DNA of 64,000 nt, taken from NCBI GenBank assembly GCA_036555725.1, contig DATBKU010000048.1:1-64000 (forward strand), in the 5' to 3' direction. Each line of letters starts with the position of its first letter. The stretch's first letter is position 1. Below the pieces are notes generated by a model, which was given only the letters and a program-made list of their open reading frames with translations, made no database searches and was not told where the DNA came from. The translations under genes and the position numbers were made by a program. Source of the stretch: CALAED01 sp036555725. Its GTDB lineage: Bacteria; Actinomycetota; Actinomycetes; Streptosporangiales; Streptosporangiaceae. Shown piece after piece: positions 34,201 to 41,235 of the stretch.

Positions 34201-34639
34201 CCCGCCCCACGTCGGACCCGGGGCCGAGCAGCACGACGAGTCCGGCGCCGTGCTCGGCGATCAGCTCCGGGCTCGTGACCGGGCCGCGCTCGAGCTCCCC
34301 AGGCCGTACGGACCGGACGCCGACGGTGGCCGCCCGCGGCCCGGACAGGTGGGTTGCGGTCACCAGCCCGCACAGGGACGCCCAGCCGCGTTTCCCGACG
34401 GCCAGCACGGCCACCCGCTCCCCGCCGGGCAGCCCGAGGTCGACCCCGACGATCGGGCGGATGTCGTACTTCTGGCAGGCCAGCACGTGCTTGACCACGC
34501 CGTACAGCCCATCGCGGTCGGTCAGCGCGAGCGCCCGCATCTCGAACTCGGCGGCCTGCCGGACGAGCGCCTCCGGCCTGGCGACTCCGTATCTCAGGGA
34601 GTACGCGGACGTGACCCGCAGATGGGTGAAGTGATCCAT
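31247..34639 (-). CDS. DNA polymerase III alpha-type polymerase (DnaE2/ImuC-like)
   Basis: 1130 aa C-family polymerase. The polymerase aspartates are kept (PDIDLD 401-406, KLDVIG with D555), as is LGCFQIESPGQRELV. The PHP domain has lost metal ligands: the usual HLHxH is HLRVT and TDH is TDR, so it is presumably nuclease-dead. This and TDRDGLYGVVKH place it near error-prone DnaE2/ImuC rather than replicative DnaE1. It lies 9 bp after a DUF6504 gene preceded by a perfect actinobacterial SOS box, indicating damage-inducible mutagenic synthesis. The usual imuA and imuB are absent here. ATG 34639. Confidence 0.88.
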   Translation of the reverse strand: MDHFTHLRVTSAYSLRYGVARPEALVRQAAEFEMRALALTDRDGLYGVVKHVLACQKYDIRPIVGVDLGLPGGERVAVLAVGKRGWASLCGLVTATHLSGPRAATVGVRSVRPGELERGPVTSPELIAEHGAGLVVLLGPGSDVGRAVAARRLDLAAARLAAWRARVDEVAVEIVDHQSQGEPHRAARMLALAKESGVPAVLSNAVRYLDPADCRVTHVLDAARKLVPLHRRHVEDRTGQAYLKSGKEMAQVAELICGPDRDAADGLLAATAALAARCVLDPNGDLGMGRPHLPGVAGNAMAELVARCIDGLVRRGYDGDPRAKDRLEHELGIIERRGLAAYFLVVADVAALIRSSGIRCAIRGSGAGCFVNYLLGIGDLDPLPHGLIMERFLSDTRDGLPDIDLDVESARRLEAYRAIFERYSDDQVACVSMLETYRARSAIRDVGAAVGLPPAEIDMIAKVFPHVRARQIRAALRDLPELRQTGLAEARLAGLFRIAERLDGLPRHVALHPCGVLLSDATLRDRTPVEQSLLGFPMSQYDKDDVEEMGLLKLDVIGVRMQSAMAHAVGEIARVSGEEVDLEAIPVDDEPTYEMIREARTLGCFQIESPGQRELVAKMEPANLADLIIDISLFRPGPVNSDMVTPFLETRHGWRRVAYPHDHLAEALHESQGVVVFHEQVLRILDTMTGCGLSVAEWQRRQLADNEETREDVAAWFRAEARHNGYDEATIERVWAVLAAFGAFGFCKAHAASFALPTYQSAWLKRHHPAAFYAGVLTHEPGMYPQRAILDDARRLGMPILPLDVNRSAATWQVEPVAEGYGIRVALSEVKGISEAEVARIAAGRPYRSLGDFWQRARVSRPVAERLALVGSFDSLYGIPPPGARPDGVGRRDLMCQVGAMARADGYGAVGPGQLGLEVVEDVPAGELPAMTLPEVIEAELEILGMDVTRHVLSCYDELLAALGVVRSRDLLGRRAYSDVLVAGVKIATQTPAVRSGQRVIFATVDDATGPVDATFFESVQDRCAATVFGSWLLVIQGRLRRTGGRAVSLNATACWDLVRLHDAWQTGGIEAVRAAMAVPRGPRTPRTRGLPIVYANGYRLSPYADITPTDGAVKHPPRKLWHASGGSSG

Positions 34640-34648
34640 TACGAGTGC

Positions 34649-34927
34649 TCAGTCCCATGCGCGGGAGAGCATCCAGGTGCCGGTGGCCGCGTCGTAGCGC
34701 AGCTCGTACACGCCGATCTCCGTGTCGGGAGCGGCCTCGACCCGCCAGAACTCCCGCTCGCTCGCCGTCTCGGCCTCTTCCGGATGCTGCTCTCGCCACC
34801 AGTCACGCGTGGTGACCCAGTGCTCGAGCACTCGCCGGACCGTGTAGAGCCGACCCCGCCACACGAACCTGACCGGACGCCCCTCGACCGTCCACACGTC
34901 GATAGGGTCGCCGTAGACGCGACTCAC
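34649..34927 (-). CDS. DUF6504 family protein
   Basis: 92 aa: SRVYGDPIDVWTVEGRPVRF then VWRGRLYTVRRVLEHWVTTR and WRVEAAPDTEIGVYELRYD. It matches small actinobacterial DUF6504 proteins that usually neighbour ImuB and DnaE2 genes. Function is unknown; a part in the mutasome is inferred from position. It is 9 bp upstream of the polymerase gene, with an SOS box 63 bp before its ATG 34927. Probably first gene of a two-gene operon. Confidence 0.75.
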   Translation of the reverse strand: MSRVYGDPIDVWTVEGRPVRFVWRGRLYTVRRVLEHWVTTRDWWREQHPEEAETASEREFWRVEAAPDTEIGVYELRYDAATGTWMLSRAWD

Positions 34928-34990
34928 CAGCTGCTCCCTGCCCTGAGTCCCTGGAACCGCCAGGGGGAAGGCAGGCGGTGCTGACGATTT

Positions 34991-35004
34991 CGAACATACG
35001 TTCG
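34991..35004 (-). promoter_or_regulatory. LexA (SOS) box
   Basis: CGAACATACGTTCG fits the actinobacterial consensus CGAACRNRYGTTYG on both strands. It lies upstream of DUF6504-dnaE2 and should place them under LexA. Confidence 0.85.
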
Positions 35005-35096
35005 CCCGGCGATTTTCGCAAGTAGCACCAGAAGGTGATCAATTGGGCATTAGGGATCTTCGGCTGCGCCGGGTTCGCGCGGTTTATCTCGCCTGT

Positions 35097-35102
35097 TAAC
35101 GT
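35097..35102 (+). promoter_or_regulatory. -10 box TAACGT of a leaderless esterase gene
   Basis: TAACGT ends 6 bases before the esterase ATG, suggesting a leaderless transcript. There is no Shine-Dalgarno. Positions 34928-35108 hold this and the SOS box only. Confidence 0.45.
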
Positions 35103-35108
35103 CTGGTC

Positions 35109-36137
35109 ATGCTGCCCTGGTCAACCGATCTCGCCGGTCGCATCGACGAACACGTGATCACCAGCGAGCTGCTGCGGGACAACCCCCTCGGCGATCCGCA
35201 TGAACGTCCTGTCTGGGTCTATCTACCGCCGGGTTACGACGCCGACCCCGATCGCCGTTATCCGAGCGTCTACGTGATCCAGGGATACACCGGCCACCTC
35301 GCGATGTGGCGCAACCGCATGCCGTACCGGCAACCGTTCCCCGAGACCGCCGACGCGGTGTTCGCCGGCGATTCGGCGCCGCCCGCCATCGTTGTTTACG
35401 TCGACGCCTGGACCGCGTACGGCGGCAGCCAGTTCGTCGACTCCCCGGGCACCGGCCGGTACCACTCGTACCTCTGCGACGAGGTCGTGCCCTGGGTCGA
35501 CGCCCGCTACCGTACGCTCGCCGACCGCGACCACCGGGCGATCAGCGGCAAGTCCAGCGGGGGCTACGGCGCGATGATCACCCCGATGTTCCGGCCCGAC
35601 CTGTTCGGCGCGCTCGCCACGCACGCCGGCGACGCGATGTACGAGTACTGCTACATCCCCGAGTTCGCGAAGGCGGTGCGCCACCTGCGCGGCTACGACG
35701 GCGACATCTTCCGCTGGTGGGACGACTTCCGGTCGCGCCCGTCCTTCACCAGGGACGGGGACCAGGAGCTGCTCATGATGCTGGGCGTGTCCGCGTGCTT
35801 CTCCGCCCGCGACGACGGCACGCCCGACCTGCCGTTCGACCCGGTGACCGGCGTGCTCCGCCCGGACGCCTGGCAGCGCTGGCTGGACCTCGACCCGGTA
35901 CGGATGGTGCCGCGGTACGCCGACGCGCTGCGCTCGCAGCGGGCGATCTGGATCGACGGCGGCACCAAGGACGAGTGGTACCTCGACATCGGCGCCCAGG
36001 CGTTCCGGCAGGCCCTCGCCGACATCGGCGTCAAGGACGACGTCATCCAGTTCGAGCTGTTCGACTCCGGGCACGGCGGCATCGACTACCGCTACCCGCA
36101 GTCGCTGGCCTGGCTCTGCCACCGCATCAGCCCGTAG
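35109..36137 (+). CDS. Esterase D/antigen-85-like alpha/beta hydrolase
   Basis: 342 aa putative esterase. Visible features: VYLPPGYD, VYVIQGYTGHLAMW (oxyanion region), nucleophile elbow GKSSGGYG, and a C-terminal catalytic His in FDSGHGGIDYRYP, with Asp likely in GGTKDEW. There is no signal peptide, so it is intracellular. Substrate unknown. ATG 35109 with a close -10 box. It ends at a strong convergent terminator. Confidence 0.87.
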   Translation: MLPWSTDLAGRIDEHVITSELLRDNPLGDPHERPVWVYLPPGYDADPDRRYPSVYVIQGYTGHLAMWRNRMPYRQPFPETADAVFAGDSAPPAIVVYVDAWTAYGGSQFVDSPGTGRYHSYLCDEVVPWVDARYRTLADRDHRAISGKSSGGYGAMITPMFRPDLFGALATHAGDAMYEYCYIPEFAKAVRHLRGYDGDIFRWWDDFRSRPSFTRDGDQELLMMLGVSACFSARDDGTPDLPFDPVTGVLRPDAWQRWLDLDPVRMVPRYADALRSQRAIWIDGGTKDEWYLDIGAQAFRQALADIGVKDDVIQFELFDSGHGGIDYRYPQSLAWLCHRISP

Positions 36138-36168
36138 CGCCGCTAGACCCTACGGGGGTCAGCGGCGC
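36137..36168. terminator. Bidirectional terminator after the esterase
   Basis: GCGCCGCT / AGCGGCGC outer arms and GACCC / GGGTC inner arms form one long stem between convergent genes. GC-rich without a U tract. Confidence 0.7.
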
Positions 36169-36836
36169 GCGAACTGCAGGCGCGTGATGTGGAAGACGAT
36201 CGCCATGCACAGGGTGGCGGCGAGCGCCTGCGCCGCGGCCCCCGCTAGCCCGATCTGCGCGGCCATGCGGGCGTCGGCGAGCGTGTCCATGCCGCCCGTA
36301 CGGAACAGCTCGGCGAGCCCGATGGCACTGAGCAGGCTGATCCACCAGGCCGCGACGATCGCGGCGGCGCGGTAGCGGTCGGCGGGGCGGTGCGGTGCGC
36401 TGCCCACCCACACGTCGTGGATGAGCCGCGGCGGCAGCCACAGGTTGACCAACGGGAGCAGCCAGCCGGCCAGCACCCAGCCCGACGGGTAACGCCGTGC
36501 CGCCCCCGCCTGCTGGTGCGCCCGCCACAACCAGCCCAGAAAGAGCGCCCCGGTGAGCGCGGCCAGCACCGCGCCGACGAGGAAGACGTCGGCGTACGCC
36601 GTGAGTACCCGGCCGGTCGCCGTCGCGTCGTAGGAGTCGGCGGTGGTGGTGGCCAGCGGGCCGAACTGCCGGGCCAGCCCGACCCCGGAGCCGAGCGCCA
36701 TGAACGCGTTGAAGCCGAGCAGCAGGAATACGGACAGGCCGAGCGCCCGGAAGTTGCGGCGGCGCGCCCACGCCCCGCACGCCGGGCAGCGGTCGATCTC
36801 GGTCGGGATGATGTCGCCGCACTCCGCACACGGCAT
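36159..36836 (-). CDS. DUF4328 membrane protein with N-terminal zinc ribbon
   Basis: 225 aa. The first 25 residues hold a CxxC...CxxC zinc ribbon (CAECG...CPACG), then four or five membrane helices including RALGLSVFLLLGFNAFMALG. The DUF4328 signature WLWRAHQQ...YPSGWVLAGWLLPLVNLWLPP follows. Function unknown. ATG 36836 is the natural start because the Cys motif follows at once; earlier in-frame codons belong to the neighbouring gene in another frame. Confidence 0.85.
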   Translation of the reverse strand: MPCAECGDIIPTEIDRCPACGAWARRRNFRALGLSVFLLLGFNAFMALGSGVGLARQFGPLATTTADSYDATATGRVLTAYADVFLVGAVLAALTGALFLGWLWRAHQQAGAARRYPSGWVLAGWLLPLVNLWLPPRLIHDVWVGSAPHRPADRYRAAAIVAAWWISLLSAIGLAELFRTGGMDTLADARMAAQIGLAGAAAQALAATLCMAIVFHITRLQFARR

Positions 36837-36964
36837 AGTCCGCCCCCATGGGCTCAACGGTGGGACTTTGCGATCCGTTTCCCCAGATCCTACGCAGCGT
36901 TTGCGGATGTCCGCGGGGCAAGCCTCATCGGGCCGGACTCGGCCATCGACGGGGGAGCCGGCCC

Positions 36965-37966
36965 CTAGATCAGCTCGCGGACGGCCCGCAGGGTGGGCTC
37001 GTCCCTCACCCCGGCGATCAGCAACGTGGTGACCGGGCTGTCCAGCCACAGCTGCAGCCGCTCCTTGATCCGGCCGATCGGGCCGAGCAGCGAGATCGAG
37101 TCGGCGAGCTCGTCCGGCACCGCCGTGATCGCCTCCGCGCGCCGGCCGGACAGGAACAGCTCCTGCACCCGCTCCGCCTCCGCCGCGTATCCCAGCCGCC
37201 CGATCAGGTCGAGGTGGAAGTTGCGGTCCTTGGCACCCATGCCGCCGATGTAGAAGGCGAGCGGGATCTTGGCGAACTCCAGCGCGGCGGAAAGGTCGTC
37301 GGTGACGATCGTGGTCACGGTCGCCGCGATGTCGAAACCGGCGGGCCGGCCGGCCAGCGACGCGCCGAAGAGGGTGTCGATCTGGGCGGGGTCGACGAAC
37401 AACGGCAGCCAGCCCTGCGCGATCTCGGCCGCCAGCGCGATGTTCTTGGGACCCTCGGCGCCCAGGTAGATCGGTATCTCCGGCCGCATCGGATGCACGA
37501 TCGACTTGAGCGGCTTGCCGAGGCCGGTGCCGCCCGGGTACGGCAGGGGGTAGTGCGGGCCATCCGATGTCACCGGCTCTTCCCGCCGCCAAATGTCGCG
37601 CAAGACACGTATGTACTCGCGAGTGCGGGCAAGTGGCTTGGGGAAGGGCACCCCGTACCACCCCTCCACGACCTGTGGTCCGGAGGCGCCGATGCCCAGG
37701 ATCAGCCGGCCGCCCGACAACGCGTCGAGCGTCAGCGCGTGCATGGCGGTCGCGGCCGGCGTGCGCGCCGACATTTGCACGACGGCCGTGCCCAGCTTGA
37801 TCGTGGACGTGCGCGCGCCGTACCAGGCCAGCGCGGTGAACGCATCCGAGCCGTACGCCTCGGCGGTCCACACCGACTCGTATCCGAGCCGCTCGGCGGC
37901 GAGCACCGTCTCGGTCGCGTCGTCGGGGTCGCGCTGCCAGTAACCGACGTTGATACCGAGCCTCAT
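36965..37966 (-). CDS. LLM-class F420-dependent oxidoreductase
   Basis: 333 aa TIM-barrel protein of the luciferase-like monooxygenase class, F420 branch: MRLGINVGYWQRD, ERLGYESVWTAEAYGSDAF, TSTIKLGTAVVQMSARTP and GRLILGIGASGPQVVEGWYG. Such enzymes oxidise or reduce substrates with coenzyme F420. ATG 37966 diverges from an MFS gene across 53 bp that hold a KstR-like site. Substrate unknown; the KstR-like dyad hints at a lipid or steroid link but this is inference. Confidence 0.9.
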   Translation of the reverse strand: MRLGINVGYWQRDPDDATETVLAAERLGYESVWTAEAYGSDAFTALAWYGARTSTIKLGTAVVQMSARTPAATAMHALTLDALSGGRLILGIGASGPQVVEGWYGVPFPKPLARTREYIRVLRDIWRREEPVTSDGPHYPLPYPGGTGLGKPLKSIVHPMRPEIPIYLGAEGPKNIALAAEIAQGWLPLFVDPAQIDTLFGASLAGRPAGFDIAATVTTIVTDDLSAALEFAKIPLAFYIGGMGAKDRNFHLDLIGRLGYAAEAERVQELFLSGRRAEAITAVPDELADSISLLGPIGRIKERLQLWLDSPVTTLLIAGVRDEPTLRAVRELI

Positions 37967-37980
37967 CGCCCTCTCCCAAA

Positions 37981-37994
37981 CGAGAACACGTTCT
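37981..37994. promoter_or_regulatory. KstR-like inverted repeat between LLM and MFS genes
   Basis: GAGAACACGTTCTA matches TnnAACnnGTTnnA (the published KstR consensus) except for the first base. The core AGAAC-AC-GTTCT is a perfect dyad in a 53-bp divergent gap, so it could control both genes. Confidence 0.55.
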
Positions 37995-38019
37995 ATCTAT
38001 TCAATCAGAAAGGCAGCCC

Positions 38020-39195
38020 ATGGCGGCCGTCGCGCCCGCCCCCTCGTCCACCGTCGTCACGCCGCGGTCGCTCGTGGCCGCCTGCTTTCTGAGCAACTTC
38101 GACCGGTTCACGGTAGGCCCGGTGCTCATCGCGGTGGCCACGGGCCTGCACGTACGGCTGGCCGCGACCACGGCGGTCGCCAGCGGATACGCCATCGCGT
38201 ACGGCCTTTCCCAGCCCGTCTGGGGGCTGCTGTCCGACCGGCTCGGCCGGGTCCGGATCCTGCGCGGAGCGCTGATCGCGGCGGGCGTCACCGGGCTGCT
38301 CTCGGCGCTCATGCCGTCGCTGCTGCCGCTCGTCGTCGCCCGTACGGTGGCGGGCGCGTGCTTCGGCGCCATCATTCCGACGTCCCTCACCTACCTCGGC
38401 GACACGATTCCGGTGACGCACCGGCAGGGCGCGTTGTCGGACCTGATGTCGGCCCTGGGCATCGGCACGGCGCTGGCCACGACGTTCGGCGGGGTCGTCG
38501 CGCACCTTGCCGGGTGGCGATTCGTGTTCGCGCTGCCCGCGGTGGCAGCGCTCGTCGTGGCATTCGTGGTCCGCGGGCTGCCCGAGCCCCCCGCGTCCGG
38601 TTCGCCGGGCCCGCACCGGCGGCCGCTGGCCGTCGTGCTCCGGGAGCGGTGGTCATATGTCGTAATGGCGCTGGGCTTCGTCGAGGGCGCCGTGCTGCTC
38701 GGCTGTCTTATCTTCCTGGCCCCGGCGGCACAGGCGCGCGGCATGTCGGCCGCGTGGGCGGGCGCGCTCGTGGGGCTGTACGGCGTCGGCATCCTCGTGT
38801 TCACGCGGATCGTCAAGCGCCTGACCAGGCGGCGGCCGGCCTGGGCGCTGCTGACGGTGGGCGGCGTGCTGATGGGCACCGGCTACCTGGTGGCCGCCTT
38901 CGGGCAGGCAGCCCTGGCGATCGGCGCCACCGCCGTGCTGCTGGGCGGCGGCTGGGCGTTCATGCACTCCACCCTGCAGACGTGGTCGACCACCGTCACA
39001 CCGGAGGCGCGCGGCAGCGCCGTCGCGGTGTTCGCCGCCGCCTTGTTCGTCGGCAGCGCGGTGGCCGCGGCGCTCGCCGGCCCGCTCGCGCAGAGCGGCC
39101 GCTACGGCCTGTTGTTCGGCGCCGCGGCCCTCACGACGATCCCGCTCACCACCGCCGGCGCTATTGCCCGCCGCCGTTACACGCCGCGTGGATGA
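38020..39195 (+). CDS. MFS transporter (drug/sugar efflux-like)
   Basis: 391 aa with 12 predicted membrane helices. MFS motif A appears as GLLSDRLGRVRILRG, with GACFGAIIPTSLTYLGD in helix 5. The second half is GALVGLYGVGILVFTRIVKR. It begins MAAVAPAPSSTVV at ATG 38020 after GAAAGG. Likely efflux pump; substrate unknown. It shares its promoter region with the LLM oxidoreductase gene. Confidence 0.9.
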   Translation: MAAVAPAPSSTVVTPRSLVAACFLSNFDRFTVGPVLIAVATGLHVRLAATTAVASGYAIAYGLSQPVWGLLSDRLGRVRILRGALIAAGVTGLLSALMPSLLPLVVARTVAGACFGAIIPTSLTYLGDTIPVTHRQGALSDLMSALGIGTALATTFGGVVAHLAGWRFVFALPAVAALVVAFVVRGLPEPPASGSPGPHRRPLAVVLRERWSYVVMALGFVEGAVLLGCLIFLAPAAQARGMSAAWAGALVGLYGVGILVFTRIVKRLTRRRPAWALLTVGGVLMGTGYLVAAFGQAALAIGATAVLLGGGWAFMHSTLQTWSTTVTPEARGSAVAVFAAALFVGSAVAAALAGPLAQSGRYGLLFGAAALTTIPLTTAGAIARRRYTPRG

Positions 39196-39214
39196 CGTGA
39201 GGGGATGAAGAATC

Positions 39215-39246
39215 CGCCGGGCCTGCGTCCGATTGCGTGCCCGGCG
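39215..39246. terminator. Bidirectional terminator between MFS and DUF397 genes
   Basis: CGCCGGGC / GCCCGGCG form a perfect 8-base stem with a 16-base loop between convergent genes. No U tract. Confidence 0.6.
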
Positions 39247-39255
39247 AGATGACGG

Positions 39256-39459
39256 TTAGTGATCGTGTCGGACGGCGGTCAGCAGCGCCTTCCACTCGCG
39301 GGGAGCGAACACCAAGGCGGGCCCGTGTGGGTCCTTGGAGTCGCGGACGGCGCGCCGGCCGGCGGATATCGCCGCCACTTCGACGCACTGGTCACCGCTA
39401 CCGCTGTGGGTGGACTTACGCCAGATGGCGAGGCTGAGTTCGCGCTGGAGATTTTTCAT
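39256..39459 (-). CDS. DUF397 (BldB-like) small protein
   Basis: 67 aa: MKNLQRELSLAIWRKSTHSG, CVEVA, VRDSKDPHGPALVFAPREW. A typical DUF397 protein, partner of the upstream DUF5753 regulator. ATG 39459 is chosen because AGGAG lies 8 bases before it; GTG 39465 is too close. With the regulator and the divergent ATPase it forms an abaA/whiJ-like trio. Confidence 0.88.
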   Translation of the reverse strand: MKNLQRELSLAIWRKSTHSGSGDQCVEVAAISAGRRAVRDSKDPHGPALVFAPREWKALLTAVRHDH

Positions 39460-39464
39460 GGCCA

Positions 39465-40301
39465 CTACTCCTGTGCGACATCTGCAATGAGCTGAACCGA
39501 CTCCTTCGGGGGCAACGCTGCGGTGGTGATGCGGCGGAAGCGCTCGATGTGCTGCCCGATTTCCTCGGCACTTTCGAGATAGACGTTACCCATAGTGCCT
39601 TCGACGTATGCGATATCGGGATCGGCCGGATCGGGATAAGAAAGCACGGTAAACCGGCCATCCAGGCCCGCATGCGCGCCGATTTCGTACGGTAGGACTT
39701 GAATCGTCACATTCGGCCGTTCGGCCGCGGCCACGAGCGCGCGTAGTTGCTCGGCCATGACGTCGGCTCCGCCCACGGGCCGCCGGAGCACGCCCTCGTC
39801 GATCACCATGTGCAGGCGCGGCGCGTCGGAACGATCCAGCAGACCCTGCCGGACCTTCCGCGCCGCCACTCGCCGGTCGATCTCGGACTCGTCGGCGATC
39901 ATCCGCCCGGCGCTGATGACCGCACGGGAGTACGACTCGGTCTGCACCAGGCCGTGGATGAGGTGCGTGTCCCAGTTGCGGATCTGCGAGGCGCCGTCCT
40001 CGAGCGCGACGTACGAGCCGGTGAACACGTCGACATAGGCGGTCCACCAGCCGCGTTGCCGGGTCTCGCGGGCGAGCGTGATGAGGGCGTCGCGCTCCGG
40101 ACTGGGGACGCCGTACAGATCGAGGAGGTCGGCCACGTCGCCGTGGCGGGGCCTGGTCTGGCCGGTCTCCAGCCGTGAGACGGTCGCCCGCGACCACCCC
40201 AGCCGGTCGGCGACCTCCTGCAGGGTGAGCTTCTGGTCCTCCCTCAGTCGCCGGAGCTCCCGGGCCAGGCGGCGACCGCGCACGGTGGGACGGTACGTCA
40301 T
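39465..40301 (-). CDS. XRE-family HTH regulator with DUF5753 domain (WhiJ-like)
   Basis: 278 aa. HTH at about 10-65 (LREDQKLTLQEVADRLGW, SRATVSRLETGQTRPR), then DUF5753 (IRNWDTHLIHGLVQTESYSRAV, ...LHMVIDEGVLRRPVGG, VLPYEIGAHAGLDGRFTVL). It resembles Streptomyces WhiJ and AbaA-orfA proteins. It lies 5 bp upstream of the DUF397 gene and diverges from an RsbW-like ATPase gene. The dyad at 40351-40361 in the divergent gap is a candidate site for it. It is a paralog of the gene at 323. Confidence 0.9.
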   Translation of the reverse strand: MTYRPTVRGRRLARELRRLREDQKLTLQEVADRLGWSRATVSRLETGQTRPRHGDVADLLDLYGVPSPERDALITLARETRQRGWWTAYVDVFTGSYVALEDGASQIRNWDTHLIHGLVQTESYSRAVISAGRMIADESEIDRRVAARKVRQGLLDRSDAPRLHMVIDEGVLRRPVGGADVMAEQLRALVAAAERPNVTIQVLPYEIGAHAGLDGRFTVLSYPDPADPDIAYVEGTMGNVYLESAEEIGQHIERFRRITTAALPPKESVQLIADVAQE

Positions 40302-40350
40302 GGAGACCTCACGGTGAGCTAGACGAACTTTGCGAAGGGAGTTGCAATAT

Positions 40351-40361
40351 TGAGAATCTCA
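40351..40361. promoter_or_regulatory. Dyad TGAGA-A-TCTCA in the WhiJ-like/ATPase gap
   Basis: Perfect 5-base arms around one base, 50 bp from the DUF5753 gene start and 81 bp from the ATPase start. Likely operator of the regulator, by position only. Confidence 0.4.
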
Positions 40362-40442
40362 GCAGAGTCTTGGAGGGTATCTGTTCGGAAACACACTGTA
40401 ACGAACCCCGCTTCAGCGTAGCGGCGGGCAGGGGAGGACCGC

Positions 40443-40982
40443 ATGGCCTTGACCGCGCCGCACCCTGAATCCTGGGTCGGAAACTGGACCTGGCCATTGC
40501 CAGGCGACGCCTCGTGCGCGCGTCGCGCGCGCACCCTGGTGGTCGACACACTCGCTTCCCTCACCGTCCCGATCGACACGGTACGGGACGCCGAGCTCAT
40601 GGTCAGCGAGCTGGCCACCAACGCGCTTCAGCACGCCGACGGGCACCAGCCGTACGAACTGTGGCTGGGCTCCACCGAGTCCGGTGAGCTGATCTGCGCG
40701 ATCTTCGACACCCTCCGGATGCGCACCCTGACCGAAGCGGCCGCGGTGGAGGACTGTGACTTCGGTCGCGGCCTGGGCATCGTCGCGGCGCTGTCCAACG
40801 GGCGCTGGGGCATGTATCCCACATGGTCCCGGAGCGAGCCGCACGTGGCCGGCAAGGCGGTTTGGTTCGGCTGCCCGGTGACGCTGCCGTTCGCGACGAT
40901 TTCGTGCCGGTCCGTTCAGTGTGCCCAAGGCCCCGACACGTTCGTCAACTCGCCTCATCGGCCTAGGTCAGGGCTGTCCTAG
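40443..40982 (+). CDS. RsbW-like HATPase (anti-sigma-type) protein
   Basis: 179 aa GHKL ATPase of the RsbW/AbaA-orfD kind: N box VSELATNALQHA, G-type loops RGLGIVAALSNGRWGM. Such proteins phosphorylate anti-anti-sigma factors or bind sigma factors; no partner gene is adjacent. Divergent from a WhiJ-like regulator, giving the standard trio. ATG 40443. The last residues run close to the cobalamin riboswitch, which starts about 40 bp after the stop. Confidence 0.82.
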   Translation: MALTAPHPESWVGNWTWPLPGDASCARRARTLVVDTLASLTVPIDTVRDAELMVSELATNALQHADGHQPYELWLGSTESGELICAIFDTLRMRTLTEAAAVEDCDFGRGLGIVAALSNGRWGMYPTWSRSEPHVAGKAVWFGCPVTLPFATISCRSVQCAQGPDTFVNSPHRPRSGLS

Positions 40983-41019
40983 GTCGCCTTGGCGAGTGGC
41001 CGGCCGGTTTCGATGCCCG

Positions 41020-41190
41020 CGCGGGTGTGCGATGCTGGCCAGGCGATGGACGCGGAGGAACCCGGTGCGAATCCGGGGCTGTCCCGCAACTGTCACCAGG
41101 GAGTTCGCCTCTCCGTGCGAGCCACGGCAGACGTCGGAAGGCCGAGGGGCGAGCGCCGATCTGGAAGCCAGGAGACTCCGGCCGTCGTAC
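41020..41190 (+). promoter_or_regulatory. Cobalamin riboswitch (B12 element)
   Basis: The conserved core (41056-41092) reads GGAACCCGGT...GGGGCTGTCCCGCAACTGT, and the B12 box GCCAGGAGACTCCGGC is at 41167-41182. It should sense adenosylcobalamin and repress the operon below. A hairpin CCACG-GG-CGTGG (41198-41209) lies between the aptamer and the ribosome site and may be part of the expression platform. Confidence 0.93.
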
Positions 41191-41235
41191 GAAGCCACCA
41201 CGGGCGTGGACACCCGAGGGAAAGGACGTACGGGG

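Noticed and set aside
31787..34984. Plus-strand open frame of over 1000 codons across the polymerase
   Set aside because: Shadow of the dnaE2 gene; composition is Arg/Pro/His-rich with no domain.
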